From NCBI GenBank assembly GCA_934169725.1, contig CAKPOF010000012.1, positions 1-16,244 of the forward strand: a DNA stretch of 16,244 bases, in the 5' to 3' direction. Shown in pieces: positions 1 to 6,979 of this stretch. Both the position numbers and the translations under genes were made by a program. Under the pieces are notes generated by a model, which worked only from the letters and a program-made list of their open reading frames with translations, made no database searches and was not told the DNA's origin. This stretch comes from an uncultured Clostridia bacterium (lineage in GTDB: Bacteria; Bacillota; Clostridia; TANB77; CAG-508). Each line of letters opens with the position of its first letter. Position 1 is the stretch's first letter.

Positions 1-972
1 AAAGAAAGAGAAGAAATAAAGATGGCTGTAACATCTGATAATATGAAATATATTACCGGAGATGAAAGAGAAAGTGAGGATTATATAGAAAATTTTCAAA
101 AAGAATTGGATAACATAGCTGGAGCAAGTAAAACAAAATTCGAATGGAATGATGATGAAGGTTATAAAGTAACTTATAAAGAAACAGGAAATGTGTATTA
201 CATAAAATATGAAGATGACGAAAATGGCAATCTAAAAACTAATATAGAAACAAGAGAGGAATATTTTAGTGATAAAAAGTATGAAACAGGTGATTTAACA
301 GATGACGAAAAAACACAATTAGAATCTGGAATAAAATTAGAAATAAATTCAGGAAGTAAAGGTGAATTTTTAGTACAGGTTGGACCTGGTGGAATAATAG
401 ATTGGGGAGATGGAACATATAGTAAAGTTGAAGATCCATATACGGGAAAAATAAGAAATAAATCTAAAAAAATCGCTTATATAAATAATGATTATTCAAA
501 GTTAAATTCTATTAAGATGGCAAACGATATTAGAGTGGAAGAAGTGTGGCATGAATACAGTGAAAAAAATAAAATATATACAGTAAAAATATTTACAAAT
601 ACAATATTTGCAAATTCTGAGGCTTTATTAAAAATTGTAGATTGGGGTGAATGTGAACTTAGTTCTGTTAATTTTGCTAATAGTACAAATTTAACAGAAA
701 TAGCATCACCAAAAGAAAAAAGTTTTAGTAAAGATTATGTATATATACTGGGAGGTTTTCAAAATTGTACATCTTTGAAACAAATACCATTGAAATTTTT
801 TACAAATATTTCTAATATTAGAAATGTGAGCAGGATGTTTGAAAACTGTACTTCATTAACAGGTAATGCGATAGAATTATGGAATAATAGCAATATAGAA
901 TATCATGAAAATTGTTATAAGGGATGTACAAATTTATCAAATTATGATCAAATACCAGAAGGATGGAAATAA
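1..972 (+). CDS. DUF285/BspA-like surface protein, 5' partial
   Basis: Probably a cell-surface or secreted protein of the BspA/DUF285 leucine-rich type; no biochemical role can be assigned. Counted from the first ATG at 22, the 316 residues hold an acidic, Lys/Glu-rich N-terminal part, an IDWGDGT motif near residue 126 that often precedes DUF285 regions, and a C-terminal region with three related motifs, FQNCTSL, FENCTSL and YKGCTNL, ending in IPEGWK, a typical DUF285 terminus. The frame is open from base 1 (codons for KEREEIK precede the ATG), there is no convincing ribosome binding site before the ATG, and no signal peptide is visible. The true start, perhaps with a signal or prepilin-like helix, therefore probably lies upstream of the window. 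Two hairpins follow the stop. The family call is good; the surface location is inferred from the family. Confidence 0.7.
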   Translation, partial: KEREEIKMAVTSDNMKYITGDERESEDYIENFQKELDNIAGASKTKFEWNDDEGYKVTYKETGNVYYIKYEDDENGNLKTNIETREEYFSDKKYETGDLTDDEKTQLESGIKLEINSGSKGEFLVQVGPGGIIDWGDGTYSKVEDPYTGKIRNKSKKIAYINNDYSKLNSIKMANDIRVEEVWHEYSEKNKIYTVKIFTNTIFANSEALLKIVDWGECELSSVNFANSTNLTEIASPKEKSFSKDYVYILGGFQNCTSLKQIPLKFFTNISNIRNVSRMFENCTSLTGNAIELWNNSNIEYHENCYKGCTNLSNYDQIPEGWK

Positions 973-976
973 AAAT

Positions 977-1024
977 AAAATGTGAAACAAAAATAAAGAA
1001 ATTTATTAAAATATTTCACATTTT
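977..1024. repeat. inverted repeat after the surface gene
   Basis: An 11-bp perfect inverted repeat (AAAATGTGAAA at 977-987, TTTCACATTTT at 1014-1024) lies just after the stop codon with a 26-base AT-rich loop. It may form an mRNA 3' hairpin ahead of the stronger terminator at 1039-1075, but the long loop makes it weak as a terminator by itself. Confidence 0.45.
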
Positions 1025-1030
1025 ATAGAA

Positions 1031-1120
1031 GTAAATAAAAAAATATCCTAGAGTGTGGTACTCTAGGATATTTTTCTAATAAAAAGTATAACAATAAAAA
1101 CATTTAGCATTTTATAAAAT
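1031..1120 (+). repeat. dispersed terminator-plus-leader repeat, copy 1
   Basis: It starts with GTAAATAAA, contains the CCTAGAGT/ACTCTAGG hairpin, then TTTTTCTAAT, AAAAGTATAACAATAAAAA and TTTTATAAAA. The same blocks occur in the same order at 16152-16244 with small indels and different loop bases. Both copies lie after the 3' end of a surface-protein gene. The function is unknown; one option is a shared gene-boundary sequence of a surface-protein family. Confidence 0.7.
1039..1075. terminator. strong rho-independent terminator, part of a repeat
   Basis: A 16-bp perfect stem (arms 1039-1054 and 1060-1075, core ATCCTAGAGT / ACTCTAGGAT) has a 5-base loop GTGGT and a T-run. It terminates the surface gene and, being A-rich on the other side, can work in both directions. 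The core and its downstream flank recur at 16152-16244. Confidence 0.85.
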
Positions 1121-1163
1121 AAATTAAACTAAATTTAGTAATGCAAAATTTTCATTGCCAATG

Positions 1164-1190
1164 CAACAACTTTCTTCTAAAAAGTTGTTG
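1164..1190. repeat. 10-bp perfect hairpin touching the LRR remnant
   Basis: CAACAACTTT (1164-1173) and AAAGTTGTTG (1181-1190) form a perfect 10-bp stem with a 7-base loop, ending 2 bases before the ATG of the remnant at 1193. There is no T-run, so it is not a classical terminator. It may be a leftover of a larger element or an RNA hairpin. Confidence 0.5.
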
Positions 1191-1192
1191 GA

Positions 1193-1450
1193 ATGTTAAT
1201 GGAAAAGGATAAAAGCAAAATATATTTTGTATCTTTACAATATTTGGATTCAATAACAACATTTTCTATTCCAGAGGGGATAACTGATTTTAATGTTTCG
1301 ATAATAGGAAATAATCCTACTATAAAAACTTTAAATATACCAAGCACATTAAAAAGTATTGGAACGGTGGGACTATCAGGTAGTATTGAAACAGTTAATA
1401 TAGATTCAAAAAATAAACATTTTATAATTCATAGCATTCTGTTTGCATAA
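1193..1450 (+). pseudogene. remnant of an LRR_5/BspA-type surface protein
   Basis: The 85 residues show a leucine-rich pattern of the LRR_5/BspA kind: ITTFSIPEGITDF, then IKTLNIPSTLKSIGTVGL, then IETVNIDSKNKHF. These are about two repeat units, far too few for a whole protein of this family. The frame loses the pattern after SKNKHF and stops at 1450, exactly where a dispersed repeat end (1451-1479) begins. There is no good ribosome binding site before the ATG and no signal peptide. I infer a decayed gene fragment, perhaps cut by arrival of the repeat. A small expressed protein is possible but less likely. Confidence 0.55.
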
Positions 1451-1479
1451 AAAATTGATAATATATTGTTTGATATACC
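1451..1479 (+). repeat. solo copy of a terminal inverted repeat
   Basis: The core TTGATAATATATTGTTT followed by ATACC matches both ends of the palindromic element at 13365-13510 almost base for base. No inverted partner lies downstream before holB, so this is a single end, directly joined to the structured motif at 1480. Confidence 0.6.
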
Positions 1480-1583
1480 TTTTAGTCGAAAACTCAAATC
1501 GGCGAGAACAAAAGACGACATAAAATTTTAAATCAATCCAAATTTATTAGATAAAAAGTTTAATAAATTGGGTCGATTTTTGT
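1480..1583 (+). other. structured intergenic motif, copy 1 (possible ncRNA or attenuator)
   Basis: Bases 1480-1526 match 7829-7875 closely (shared block TTTTAGTCGAAAACTCAAAT, then GGCGA-AACAAA and CGAC). The block leads into a long hairpin: ACAAAA-GA-CGAC at 1508-1519 pairs with GTCG-A-TTTTGT at 1572-1583, and an inner 9-bp stem pairs 1541-1549 with 1561-1569. A first GTCG near 1484 could compete for the same CGAC, so two mutually exclusive folds are possible. No known RNA family is recognised. It could be an attenuator, a small RNA or part of a mobile repeat. Confidence 0.4.
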
Positions 1584-1587
1584 TATG

Positions 1588-1617
1588 AACTCACCATTTA
1601 ATGAAATATGGTGAGTT
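1588..1617. terminator. hairpin upstream of holB
   Basis: A perfect 10-bp stem AACTCACCAT / ATGGTGAGTT has a 10-base loop and is followed by TTTA. The short T-tract makes termination moderate. It separates the gene-poor region from the holB promoter. Confidence 0.5.
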
Positions 1618-1621
1618 TTAG

Positions 1622-1650
1622 TTGAAAAATATACATATTTAAGTTATAAT
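1622..1650 (+). promoter_or_regulatory. sigma-A-type promoter of the holB operon
   Basis: TTGAAA (1622-1627), a 17-base spacer and a perfect TATAAT (1645-1650) match the housekeeping consensus. The start of holB is 37 bases downstream of the -10 box, giving a short leader with AAAAGGAG at 1666-1673. Confidence 0.75.
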
Positions 1651-1686
1651 AATAAAGAAAAATGCAAAAGGAGTATTAAAGATACA

Positions 1687-2580
1687 ATGTTTGATGGGGT
1701 TATAGGAAATCAAAATATACAAAATAAATTAATTAATTCTGTAAAAGAAAATAAGGTATCACATAGTTACATGTTTGTTGGAATAGATGGAATAGGCAAA
1801 AAAATAATAGCAAAACAATTTGCTAAAAAAATATTATGTACAAGTAATATCCAAGAAAAATGTGATGAATGTAAATCATGTATCGAATTTGATTCAGATA
1901 ATCATCCAGATTTTTTGTATATAGAACCTGATGGAAATAGTATAAAAATAGAACAAATAAGATATTTACAAAAGAAAATACAAGAAAAACCAATTATTTC
2001 TAATAAAAAAGTGTATATTATAAATGATGCAAATAAGATGACAATAGAAGCACAAAACTGTCTATTAAAAACATTGGAAGAACCGCCAGAATATAGTACT
2101 ATTATTTTAATAGGAAATAATGAGAGCGCTTTTTTAAATACAATAAAATCTAGATGTATGATTATTACATTTAGACCTATAGAAGATCAATTAGTAAAAG
2201 AATATCTTGAGAAGAATTATCAAATGATGAATATAACATCAAATATGTTAGAAGCTTTTCAAGGAAGTATAGGGAAAGCAATAATACTTAAAGATAAAAT
2301 TGATGAATATCAACAAATTGAAAAAATAATTGAAGAATTAGATAAAAAAAATATAATAGATATAATATCTGAAAGTGAGTTAATATATAAAGATAAAGAT
2401 GAAATTATGGATATTCTTGAATATATTAATATAGTTTTATTAAAATTAGCTAAAGAAAAAATTAAATTTGTAAATTGTATAAAAATAGTTGAAGAAACCA
2501 AAATGAGATTAAAACAAAATGCAAATTATGATATGAGTATTGACAATATGTTGTTTAATATGTGGGGGGAAGTAAATTGA
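1687..2580 (+). CDS. holB: DNA polymerase III delta' subunit
   Basis: This is a clamp-loader subunit that works with DnaX and delta (HolA) to load the beta clamp at replication primers in the cytoplasm. The 297 residues show an AAA+ fold: a Walker-A-like GIDGIGKK at 32-39, a zinc module with C51, C59, C62 and C65, the stretch LLKTLEEPPEYSTIILI around 126-142, and the SRC motif at 155-157 that acts as the trans arginine finger in clamp loaders. Length is slightly short of the usual 310-330. The SD AAAAGGAG is about 13 bases from the ATG, longer than normal. It is first in an operon with ricT, the same order as in Bacillus subtilis, and its TGA overlaps the ricT start. Confidence 0.93.
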   Translation: MFDGVIGNQNIQNKLINSVKENKVSHSYMFVGIDGIGKKIIAKQFAKKILCTSNIQEKCDECKSCIEFDSDNHPDFLYIEPDGNSIKIEQIRYLQKKIQEKPIISNKKVYIINDANKMTIEAQNCLLKTLEEPPEYSTIILIGNNESAFLNTIKSRCMIITFRPIEDQLVKEYLEKNYQMMNITSNMLEAFQGSIGKAIILKDKIDEYQQIEKIIEELDKKNIIDIISESELIYKDKDEIMDILEYINIVLLKLAKEKIKFVNCIKIVEETKMRLKQNANYDMSIDNMLFNMWGEVN

Positions 2581-3488
2581 AAGATATAGTAGGAGTGAGA
2601 TTTAAAAAACTAGGTAAAATATATTTTTTCAATCCAAAAAAATGGAAATTGAAAAAAGGAGATAAAGTTATAGTTGAAACATCGCAAGGAGAAGAGTTTG
2701 GAGAAGTTATGATTCCAAATAGAACTGTTCCAGCAGATAAGGTTGTTGAACCATTAAAAGTAATTGAAAGAATTGCAAATAAAAGAGATTATAAACATTA
2801 TGATGAATGTAAAGCTCTAGAGAAAAAAGCTTTTGAAGTTTGCAAAAAAAAGATAAAGGAACATGATTTACAAATGACACTAACAGATGTTGAAGTAAAA
2901 TTTGATAATAGTAAAATTTTATTTTATTTTACAGCAGATGGAAGAATCGATTTTAGAGAATTGGTAAAAGATTTAGCAGCAATTTATAAAACAAGAATTG
3001 AATTAAGACAAATTGGAGTAAGAGATGAAGTTAAAAAAATAGGTGGTAATGGAGTTTGTGGAAGAGAGTTATGTTGCTGTTCATTTTTAAATGATTTTGA
3101 GACAGTATCTATAAAAATGGCAAAAGAACAAAATATATCTTTGAATCCATCAAAAATATCTGGAAATTGTGGAAGATTAATGTGTTGCTTAAAATATGAA
3201 AATGAGGTATATGAAGAAAAATTAAAAAGATTACCACATGTAGGTGCAATAGTAAAAACTGAAGATGGTGAGGGCGAGGTTGATTCAATAGAAACATTAA
3301 AAGAAATAATTAGAGTAAAAATTAAAGATGGTGATAATTATTTTTATAGAAAGTATAATGCAAAAGATGTAAAAGTAATAAAAGATGCAGAGAAGGAAAG
3401 ATTGGATCAAGAAGAAATAGAACATCAAAAAGAATTACAAGAATTAGAAAATTTAGAGAAAAAAGAAGAAAAAATAAACAATGAATAA
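2577..3488 (+). CDS. ricT: PSP1-domain protein RicT (YaaT), RNase Y specificity factor
   Basis: In B. subtilis RicT joins RicA and RicF (the Y-complex), an Fe-S-containing complex that directs RNase Y to certain mRNAs and affects sporulation, competence and biofilm formation. From the TTG start the 303 residues begin MKDIVGVRFKKLGKIYFF, matching the family N-terminus. The PSP1 region carries the cysteine clusters CGRELCCC (from residue 161) and NCGRLMCC (C198, C203, C204). The C-terminus is a charged Glu/Lys tail, likely a coiled coil. TTG at 2577 is preferred over GTG at 2562 because GGGGGGA sits a few bases upstream of it and homology begins there; the TTG overlaps the holB stop (TTGA). The ferredoxin gene follows after 29 bases without a terminator. 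Confidence 0.92.
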   Translation: MKDIVGVRFKKLGKIYFFNPKKWKLKKGDKVIVETSQGEEFGEVMIPNRTVPADKVVEPLKVIERIANKRDYKHYDECKALEKKAFEVCKKKIKEHDLQMTLTDVEVKFDNSKILFYFTADGRIDFRELVKDLAAIYKTRIELRQIGVRDEVKKIGGNGVCGRELCCCSFLNDFETVSIKMAKEQNISLNPSKISGNCGRLMCCLKYENEVYEEKLKRLPHVGAIVKTEDGEGEVDSIETLKEIIRVKIKDGDNYFYRKYNAKDVKVIKDAEKERLDQEEIEHQKELQELENLEKKEEKINNE

Positions 3489-3517
3489 TAAATAAATATT
3501 TAAAGGAGGTGAAAAAA

Positions 3518-3688
3518 ATGGCATATAAAATAACAGAAAAATGTATATCATGTGGAGCATGTGCAGCAGAATGTCCTGTTGGATGTATATCACAAGGAGA
3601 AGAAAGATTTGAAATAGAAAAATCAGCATGTATATCATGTGGTACATGTGCAGGAGTTTGTCCAGTAGAAGCACCAGTCGAAGAATAA
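3518..3688 (+). CDS. 2[4Fe-4S] ferredoxin, 56 residues
   Basis: A small soluble electron carrier of the clostridial type. It reads MAYKITEKCISCGACAAECP, with the first CxxCxxCxxxCP at C9, C12, C15 and C19 and the second at C38, C41, C44 and C48; C23 is an extra cysteine. Each cluster is bound by three cysteines of one motif and one of the other. Length is normal for the family (about 55). It has a textbook ribosome binding site, AAAGGAGGTG, 6 bases before the ATG. It lies last in the holB-ricT operon and faces the pyruvate:ferredoxin oxidoreductase operon, a plausible partner (inference), since that enzyme reduces such ferredoxins. Confidence 0.93.
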   Translation: MAYKITEKCISCGACAAECPVGCISQGEERFEIEKSACISCGTCAGVCPVEAPVEE

Positions 3689-3715
3689 ATAGTATATGTA
3701 TCGTAGAAAAGTAAT

Positions 3716-3752
3716 AAAAAGATTAAAGGATTATACCTTTAATCTTTATTTG
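3716..3752. terminator. bidirectional terminator between ferredoxin and porB
   Basis: A perfect 12-bp stem AAAGATTAAAGG / CCTTTAATCTTT has a 6-base loop ATTATA; A-rich and T-rich flanks on the two sides allow termination on both strands. It serves the convergent ferredoxin (+) and porB (-) transcripts and overlaps the porB stop codon (3746-3748). Confidence 0.85.
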
Positions 3753-4693
3753 TTTGTAATTTCTTCTAATGTTAATAATTCTTGCCATCTAGCATCAACT
3801 ATTTTTTGGAAGTCCTCTATCATCCATTCATTTCCAGGTTTAAACATATGTCTAAATCTTTTTTGAGGTTTTAAAAATTCTTCTATTGGTAATTTTTTAG
3901 CTGGTTTATATGAAATGTGATATACACCATTTACAACTTCATATAGAGGCCAATAACATGTTTCAACAGCTAATTTATTTATTTTCATTAAATCTTCTGT
4001 AGGATATCCCCAACCTCTAGGGCATGGTGACATTACATTTAAAAATGCAGGACCTTCTGTATAAATTGCTTTTTCTGATTTTTCATATAAATCTTTAAAA
4101 TTATTATAAGCTAAAGTTTGAGCAACATAAGGAATATGATGTCCAACCATGATTTTGCTTAAATCTTTTCTACATTGTGTTTTTCCTGGTACAGCTTTAC
4201 CAACAGGTGATGTAGTTGTGTCTGCATATTTTGGAGTAGCAGAAGAACGTTGAATACCTGTGTTCATATATGCACCATTATCATAACATACATAAACCAT
4301 ATCATGTCCTCTTTCCATTGCTCCAGATAATGATTGTAAACCTATATCATAAGTTCCACCATCTCCACCAAAAGCGATAAATTTAGTATCTCCTTCAGGT
4401 AATTTTCCTTGTTTTTTCATAGATACATATGCGGCTTCTACACCAGAAAGAGTAGAACCAGCACATTCAAATGCTGTATGAATGAAAGAATCAGTCCATG
4501 CTGTATATGGATATATAAATGTTGAAACTTCCATACATCCAGTTGCATTAGCAACTACTGCATGATCTTCTGGTTTTAAAGCTCTCATTACCATTCTTGC
4601 AATAGGTGGAGCACCACAACCAGCACACATTCTATGTCCTGCAGTAAGTCTTGAAGGTTTATTTGCAATAATTTCTTTTACATTATAAGGCAT
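3746..4693 (-). CDS. porB: pyruvate:ferredoxin oxidoreductase, beta subunit
   Basis: This is the thiamine-diphosphate-binding subunit of the enzyme that converts pyruvate and CoA to acetyl-CoA and CO2 while reducing ferredoxin. The 315 residues show CAGCGAPP (C23, C26), C53 and C224, fitting the four cysteines that bind the proximal [4Fe-4S] cluster. The diphosphate/Mg2+ motif runs from GDGGTYDIG (about 110-118) to YDNGAYMNTG (about 137-146). These are typical of pyruvate enzymes, although 2-oxoisovalerate relatives are similar. It is the last gene of porGDAB; its ATG overlaps the porA stop by one base (TAATG), suggesting translational coupling. Length is normal. Confidence 0.93.
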   Translation of the reverse strand: MPYNVKEIIANKPSRLTAGHRMCAGCGAPPIARMVMRALKPEDHAVVANATGCMEVSTFIYPYTAWTDSFIHTAFECAGSTLSGVEAAYVSMKKQGKLPEGDTKFIAFGGDGGTYDIGLQSLSGAMERGHDMVYVCYDNGAYMNTGIQRSSATPKYADTTTSPVGKAVPGKTQCRKDLSKIMVGHHIPYVAQTLAYNNFKDLYEKSEKAIYTEGPAFLNVMSPCPRGWGYPTEDLMKINKLAVETCYWPLYEVVNGVYHISYKPAKKLPIEEFLKPQKRFRHMFKPGNEWMIEDFQKIVDARWQELLTLEEITNK

Positions 4694-5886
4694 TATTTGT
4701 CACCATCCTTTCTTAAACCTAAATATCTATATGGATTATCAATTTTTTGAGTTTTAGCAATTTCAGATAAATCTGTATAAACTTTTTCGATATCATCAGC
4801 TTTTGTATCTCTACCACCAATTCCATAAATATAATTTACAGTTGGTACATGTTTATTATTAACATACATAGCAGATGTTATATCTTCAAATAATGCTCCT
4901 CCAGCAGCATTTAAAGAATCTGATTTATCTAAAACAGCAACAGCTTTTAAATGAGATAGGGCAGATGCTATTTCTTCAGCTGGGAATGGTCTAAATACAC
5001 GTATTTTTAATAGTCCAGCTTTTATACCTTGTTCTCTCAATTTATCAACTACAAATTTAGTAGTTCCTGCAGTTGAGTTCATACATACAATAGCTATTTC
5101 AGCATCATCTAATTTATATTCTTCAAAAAGATTATATTTTCTACCAGTCATTTTTTCAAAATCTTTAGCAACATCTAAAATAACTTCTTTAGCTTTTTGC
5201 ATTGCTTCAGCTTGTTGTGCTTTATGTTCAAACAAATAAGCTTGTAAATCTAAAGGTCCAACAGCTATAGGTTCTTTTTTATTTAATAAATAATGTTCTG
5301 GTTTATATGTTCCAACAAATTCTTTTACTTTTTCATCTTCAACAAGTTCTATGTTTTCTATAGAATGTGAAGTAATAAATCCATCTTGACATACCATTAA
5401 TGGAAGCATTACATCTTTGTGTTCTGCAATTCTGTGAGCCATTAACATATTATCATATGCTTCTTGGTTGCTTTCTGAAAATAGCATAATCCAACCAGCA
5501 TCTCTAACACCCATTGCATCAGAATGATCATTATGAATGTTTAAAGGTCCAGATACAGCTCTATTAACTAAAGACATAACAATAGGTAATCTTAAACTAG
5601 AAGCAATGTAAATCATTTCCCACATTAAAGATAAACCATTTGCAGATGTGGCTGTCATAGCTCTTGCTCCAGCAGCTTCTGCTCCGATACAAGCACTCAT
5701 TGCACTGTGTTCACTTTCAACTGCAACAAATTCAGTATCAACCATTCCATTGTCAACAAATGTTGAAAAATATTGAGGAATTTCTGTTGATGGTGTGATA
5801 GGGAAAGCTGCTACAACATCTGGATTAATTTGTTTCATTGCTGTTGCAGATGCTTCATTACCACTTAATCTTTCTCTTATACTCAT
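4693..5886 (-). CDS. porA: pyruvate:ferredoxin oxidoreductase, alpha subunit
   Basis: The largest subunit, carrying the pyrimidine-binding and transketolase C-terminal-like domains of the split enzyme. The 397 residues show PITPSTE (29-35), the conserved ESEHSA (58-63) and a SANGLSLMWE segment (about 81-90). The middle GPLDLQAYLFEH is characteristic of pyruvate-specific alpha subunits. The C-terminal domain contains the RVFRPFPAEEI segment. Length is normal for the family (about 390-400). Both ends are coupled to neighbours by TAATG overlaps with porD and porB, so subunit amounts are probably balanced by translation. No signs of decay. Confidence 0.93.
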   Translation of the reverse strand: MSIRERLSGNEASATAMKQINPDVVAAFPITPSTEIPQYFSTFVDNGMVDTEFVAVESEHSAMSACIGAEAAGARAMTATSANGLSLMWEMIYIASSLRLPIVMSLVNRAVSGPLNIHNDHSDAMGVRDAGWIMLFSESNQEAYDNMLMAHRIAEHKDVMLPLMVCQDGFITSHSIENIELVEDEKVKEFVGTYKPEHYLLNKKEPIAVGPLDLQAYLFEHKAQQAEAMQKAKEVILDVAKDFEKMTGRKYNLFEEYKLDDAEIAIVCMNSTAGTTKFVVDKLREQGIKAGLLKIRVFRPFPAEEIASALSHLKAVAVLDKSDSLNAAGGALFEDITSAMYVNNKHVPTVNYIYGIGGRDTKADDIEKVYTDLSEIAKTQKIDNPYRYLGLRKDGDK

Positions 5887-6185
5887 TATTCAACACCTTC
5901 CTCTCTCATTTCAATAGCACCGAAAGGACATACTTTTGCACATACGCCACATCCTTTACAGTAATCAAAATCAAAATCTTTTCTTTTTAAATCTTTTCCA
6001 ACTGGAATTGCATCTTCAGGGCAAACAGGGAAACATAAACCACATTGTTTACATTTTTCTGATAAAAATACTGGACAAGAACTTCTCCAGTCACCTGTTT
6101 TAAATTCTACAGCATTTCCAGATGTATAAATATCACCACCAGGAGTTAATTTCTCCATAGGTGTATTTGGATTTATTTCAGTCAT
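5886..6185 (-). CDS. porD: pyruvate:ferredoxin oxidoreductase, delta (ferredoxin-like) subunit
   Basis: An integral 2[4Fe-4S] subunit that passes electrons from the catalytic core to external ferredoxin. In 99 residues it has CxxCxxCxxxCP at C45, C48, C51 and C55 and again at C76, C79, C82 and C86. About 40 residues precede the clusters, including GDWRSSCPV, which is typical of PorD and not of free ferredoxins. A clear ribosome binding site (TAAGGAGG on the coding strand) lies before the ATG. It is 28 bases downstream of porG and its stop shares a base with the porA start. Confidence 0.93.
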   Translation of the reverse strand: MTEINPNTPMEKLTPGGDIYTSGNAVEFKTGDWRSSCPVFLSEKCKQCGLCFPVCPEDAIPVGKDLKRKDFDFDYCKGCGVCAKVCPFGAIEMREEGVE

Positions 6186-6213
6186 TTTTATACCTCCTTA
6201 AAAGGGAATACCC

Positions 6214-6795
6214 TTATTGAATTTTTGTTACTTCTTTTAAAGCTATTTCTAAAGCTTTCATATTACCATCTATAACTTCAGGTTTTTTAGCAAATTTATG
6301 TTTAAAAGAACCTTTCATATCTTCTAAAAATTGTTCATCAGTCATTATTTTACTTACTTTTACAATAGCTGCTAACATAGGTGTATTAGGAAAATATCTA
6401 CCTAAAGCTTCTTCAGAAATTTTTCTAGCATCAATTGTATATACGTCACCAGAATAACCTTTCAAAGAAGATTTTAATTGTTCTGCTGTTTTTGTTGTGT
6501 TAATAACAATTGCTCCAGTTTCTTTTAAACCAGCAGTAACATTAACTGATTCTAAAAGTGTGTCATCAACTACAACAACATAGTCTGGTTCATAAATATT
6601 ACTGTGTATTGTAATAGGATTTACACTAATTCTATTATAAGCAGTAATAGGGGCACCCATTCTTTCAGGTCCATATTCCGGAAAACCTTGAATGTATTTA
6701 CCAGTATTAAATGCTGCATCAGCTAATAATAATGATGCTGTTTTTGCACCTTGGCCACCTCTACCATGCCATCTTATTTCTATCATGTTATCCAT
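6214..6795 (-). CDS. porG: pyruvate:ferredoxin oxidoreductase, gamma subunit
   Basis: The first gene of the four-subunit enzyme. The 193 residues begin MDNMIEIRWHGRGGQGAKTA, with the family hallmark GRGGQG at 11-16. FPEYGPERMGAP follows, then a Rossmann-like region with VVVVDDTLL. The family corresponds to the CoA-interacting domain of single-chain pyruvate:ferredoxin oxidoreductases. The start at 6795 is supported by GGAGG at 6804-6808, 8 bases upstream. The gene order G-D-A-B matches that of Thermotoga and Archaea. A strong promoter with a palindrome at the -10 box precedes it. Confidence 0.92.
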   Translation of the reverse strand: MDNMIEIRWHGRGGQGAKTASLLLADAAFNTGKYIQGFPEYGPERMGAPITAYNRISVNPITIHSNIYEPDYVVVVDDTLLESVNVTAGLKETGAIVINTTKTAEQLKSSLKGYSGDVYTIDARKISEEALGRYFPNTPMLAAIVKVSKIMTDEQFLEDMKGSFKHKFAKKPEVIDGNMKALEIALKEVTKIQ

Positions 6796-6829
6796 TAAAA
6801 TTGCCTCCTTTTTATTAAAAATTTACGAG

Positions 6830-6846
6830 TTTAGTATATGACTAAA
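6830..6846. promoter_or_regulatory. candidate operator palindrome over the por -10 box
   Basis: TTTAGT-ATATG-ACTAAA is a perfect 6-bp inverted repeat with a 5-base spacer overlapping the -10 box. A further half-site ACTAAA, within TGACTAAA, occurs at 6868-6875 just beyond the -35 box, 29 bases from the first TGACTAAA. A bound protein here would block the promoter. The regulator is unknown, and the AT-rich background lowers the weight of the match. Confidence 0.4.
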
Positions 6847-6861
6847 TACTTTTAATGTCAA
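6833..6861 (-). promoter_or_regulatory. promoter of the porGDAB operon
   Basis: On the minus strand a perfect TTGACA (6861-6856) is followed by 17 bases and TATACT (6838-6833). The leader of about 30 bases ends in GGAGG. This is one of the best promoter matches in the window and agrees with high expression of a central catabolic enzyme. Confidence 0.8.
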
Positions 6862-6905
6862 TAGATTTGACTAAAAGGACAGTTTAAAAAATTTTAATAA
6901 ATCAC

Positions 6906-6934
6906 TTGTATAATAAGATTAAGTATGATATAAA
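6906..6934 (+). promoter_or_regulatory. possible promoter of the response regulator gene
   Basis: TTGTAT (6906-6911), 17 bases, then TATAAA (6929-6934), 45 bases before the GTG start. It is a reasonable but not perfect match in an AT-rich spacer shared with the divergent por promoter. Confidence 0.4.
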
Positions 6935-6979
6935 TATAAGTATGAAAATAAAGCTAATAGTAGAAAGGCGGAATTTTTT

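Noticed and set aside
2310..3674. Several minus-strand frames opposite holB, ricT and ferredoxin
   Set aside because: They are hydrophobic antisense shadows of conserved plus-strand genes without start signals.
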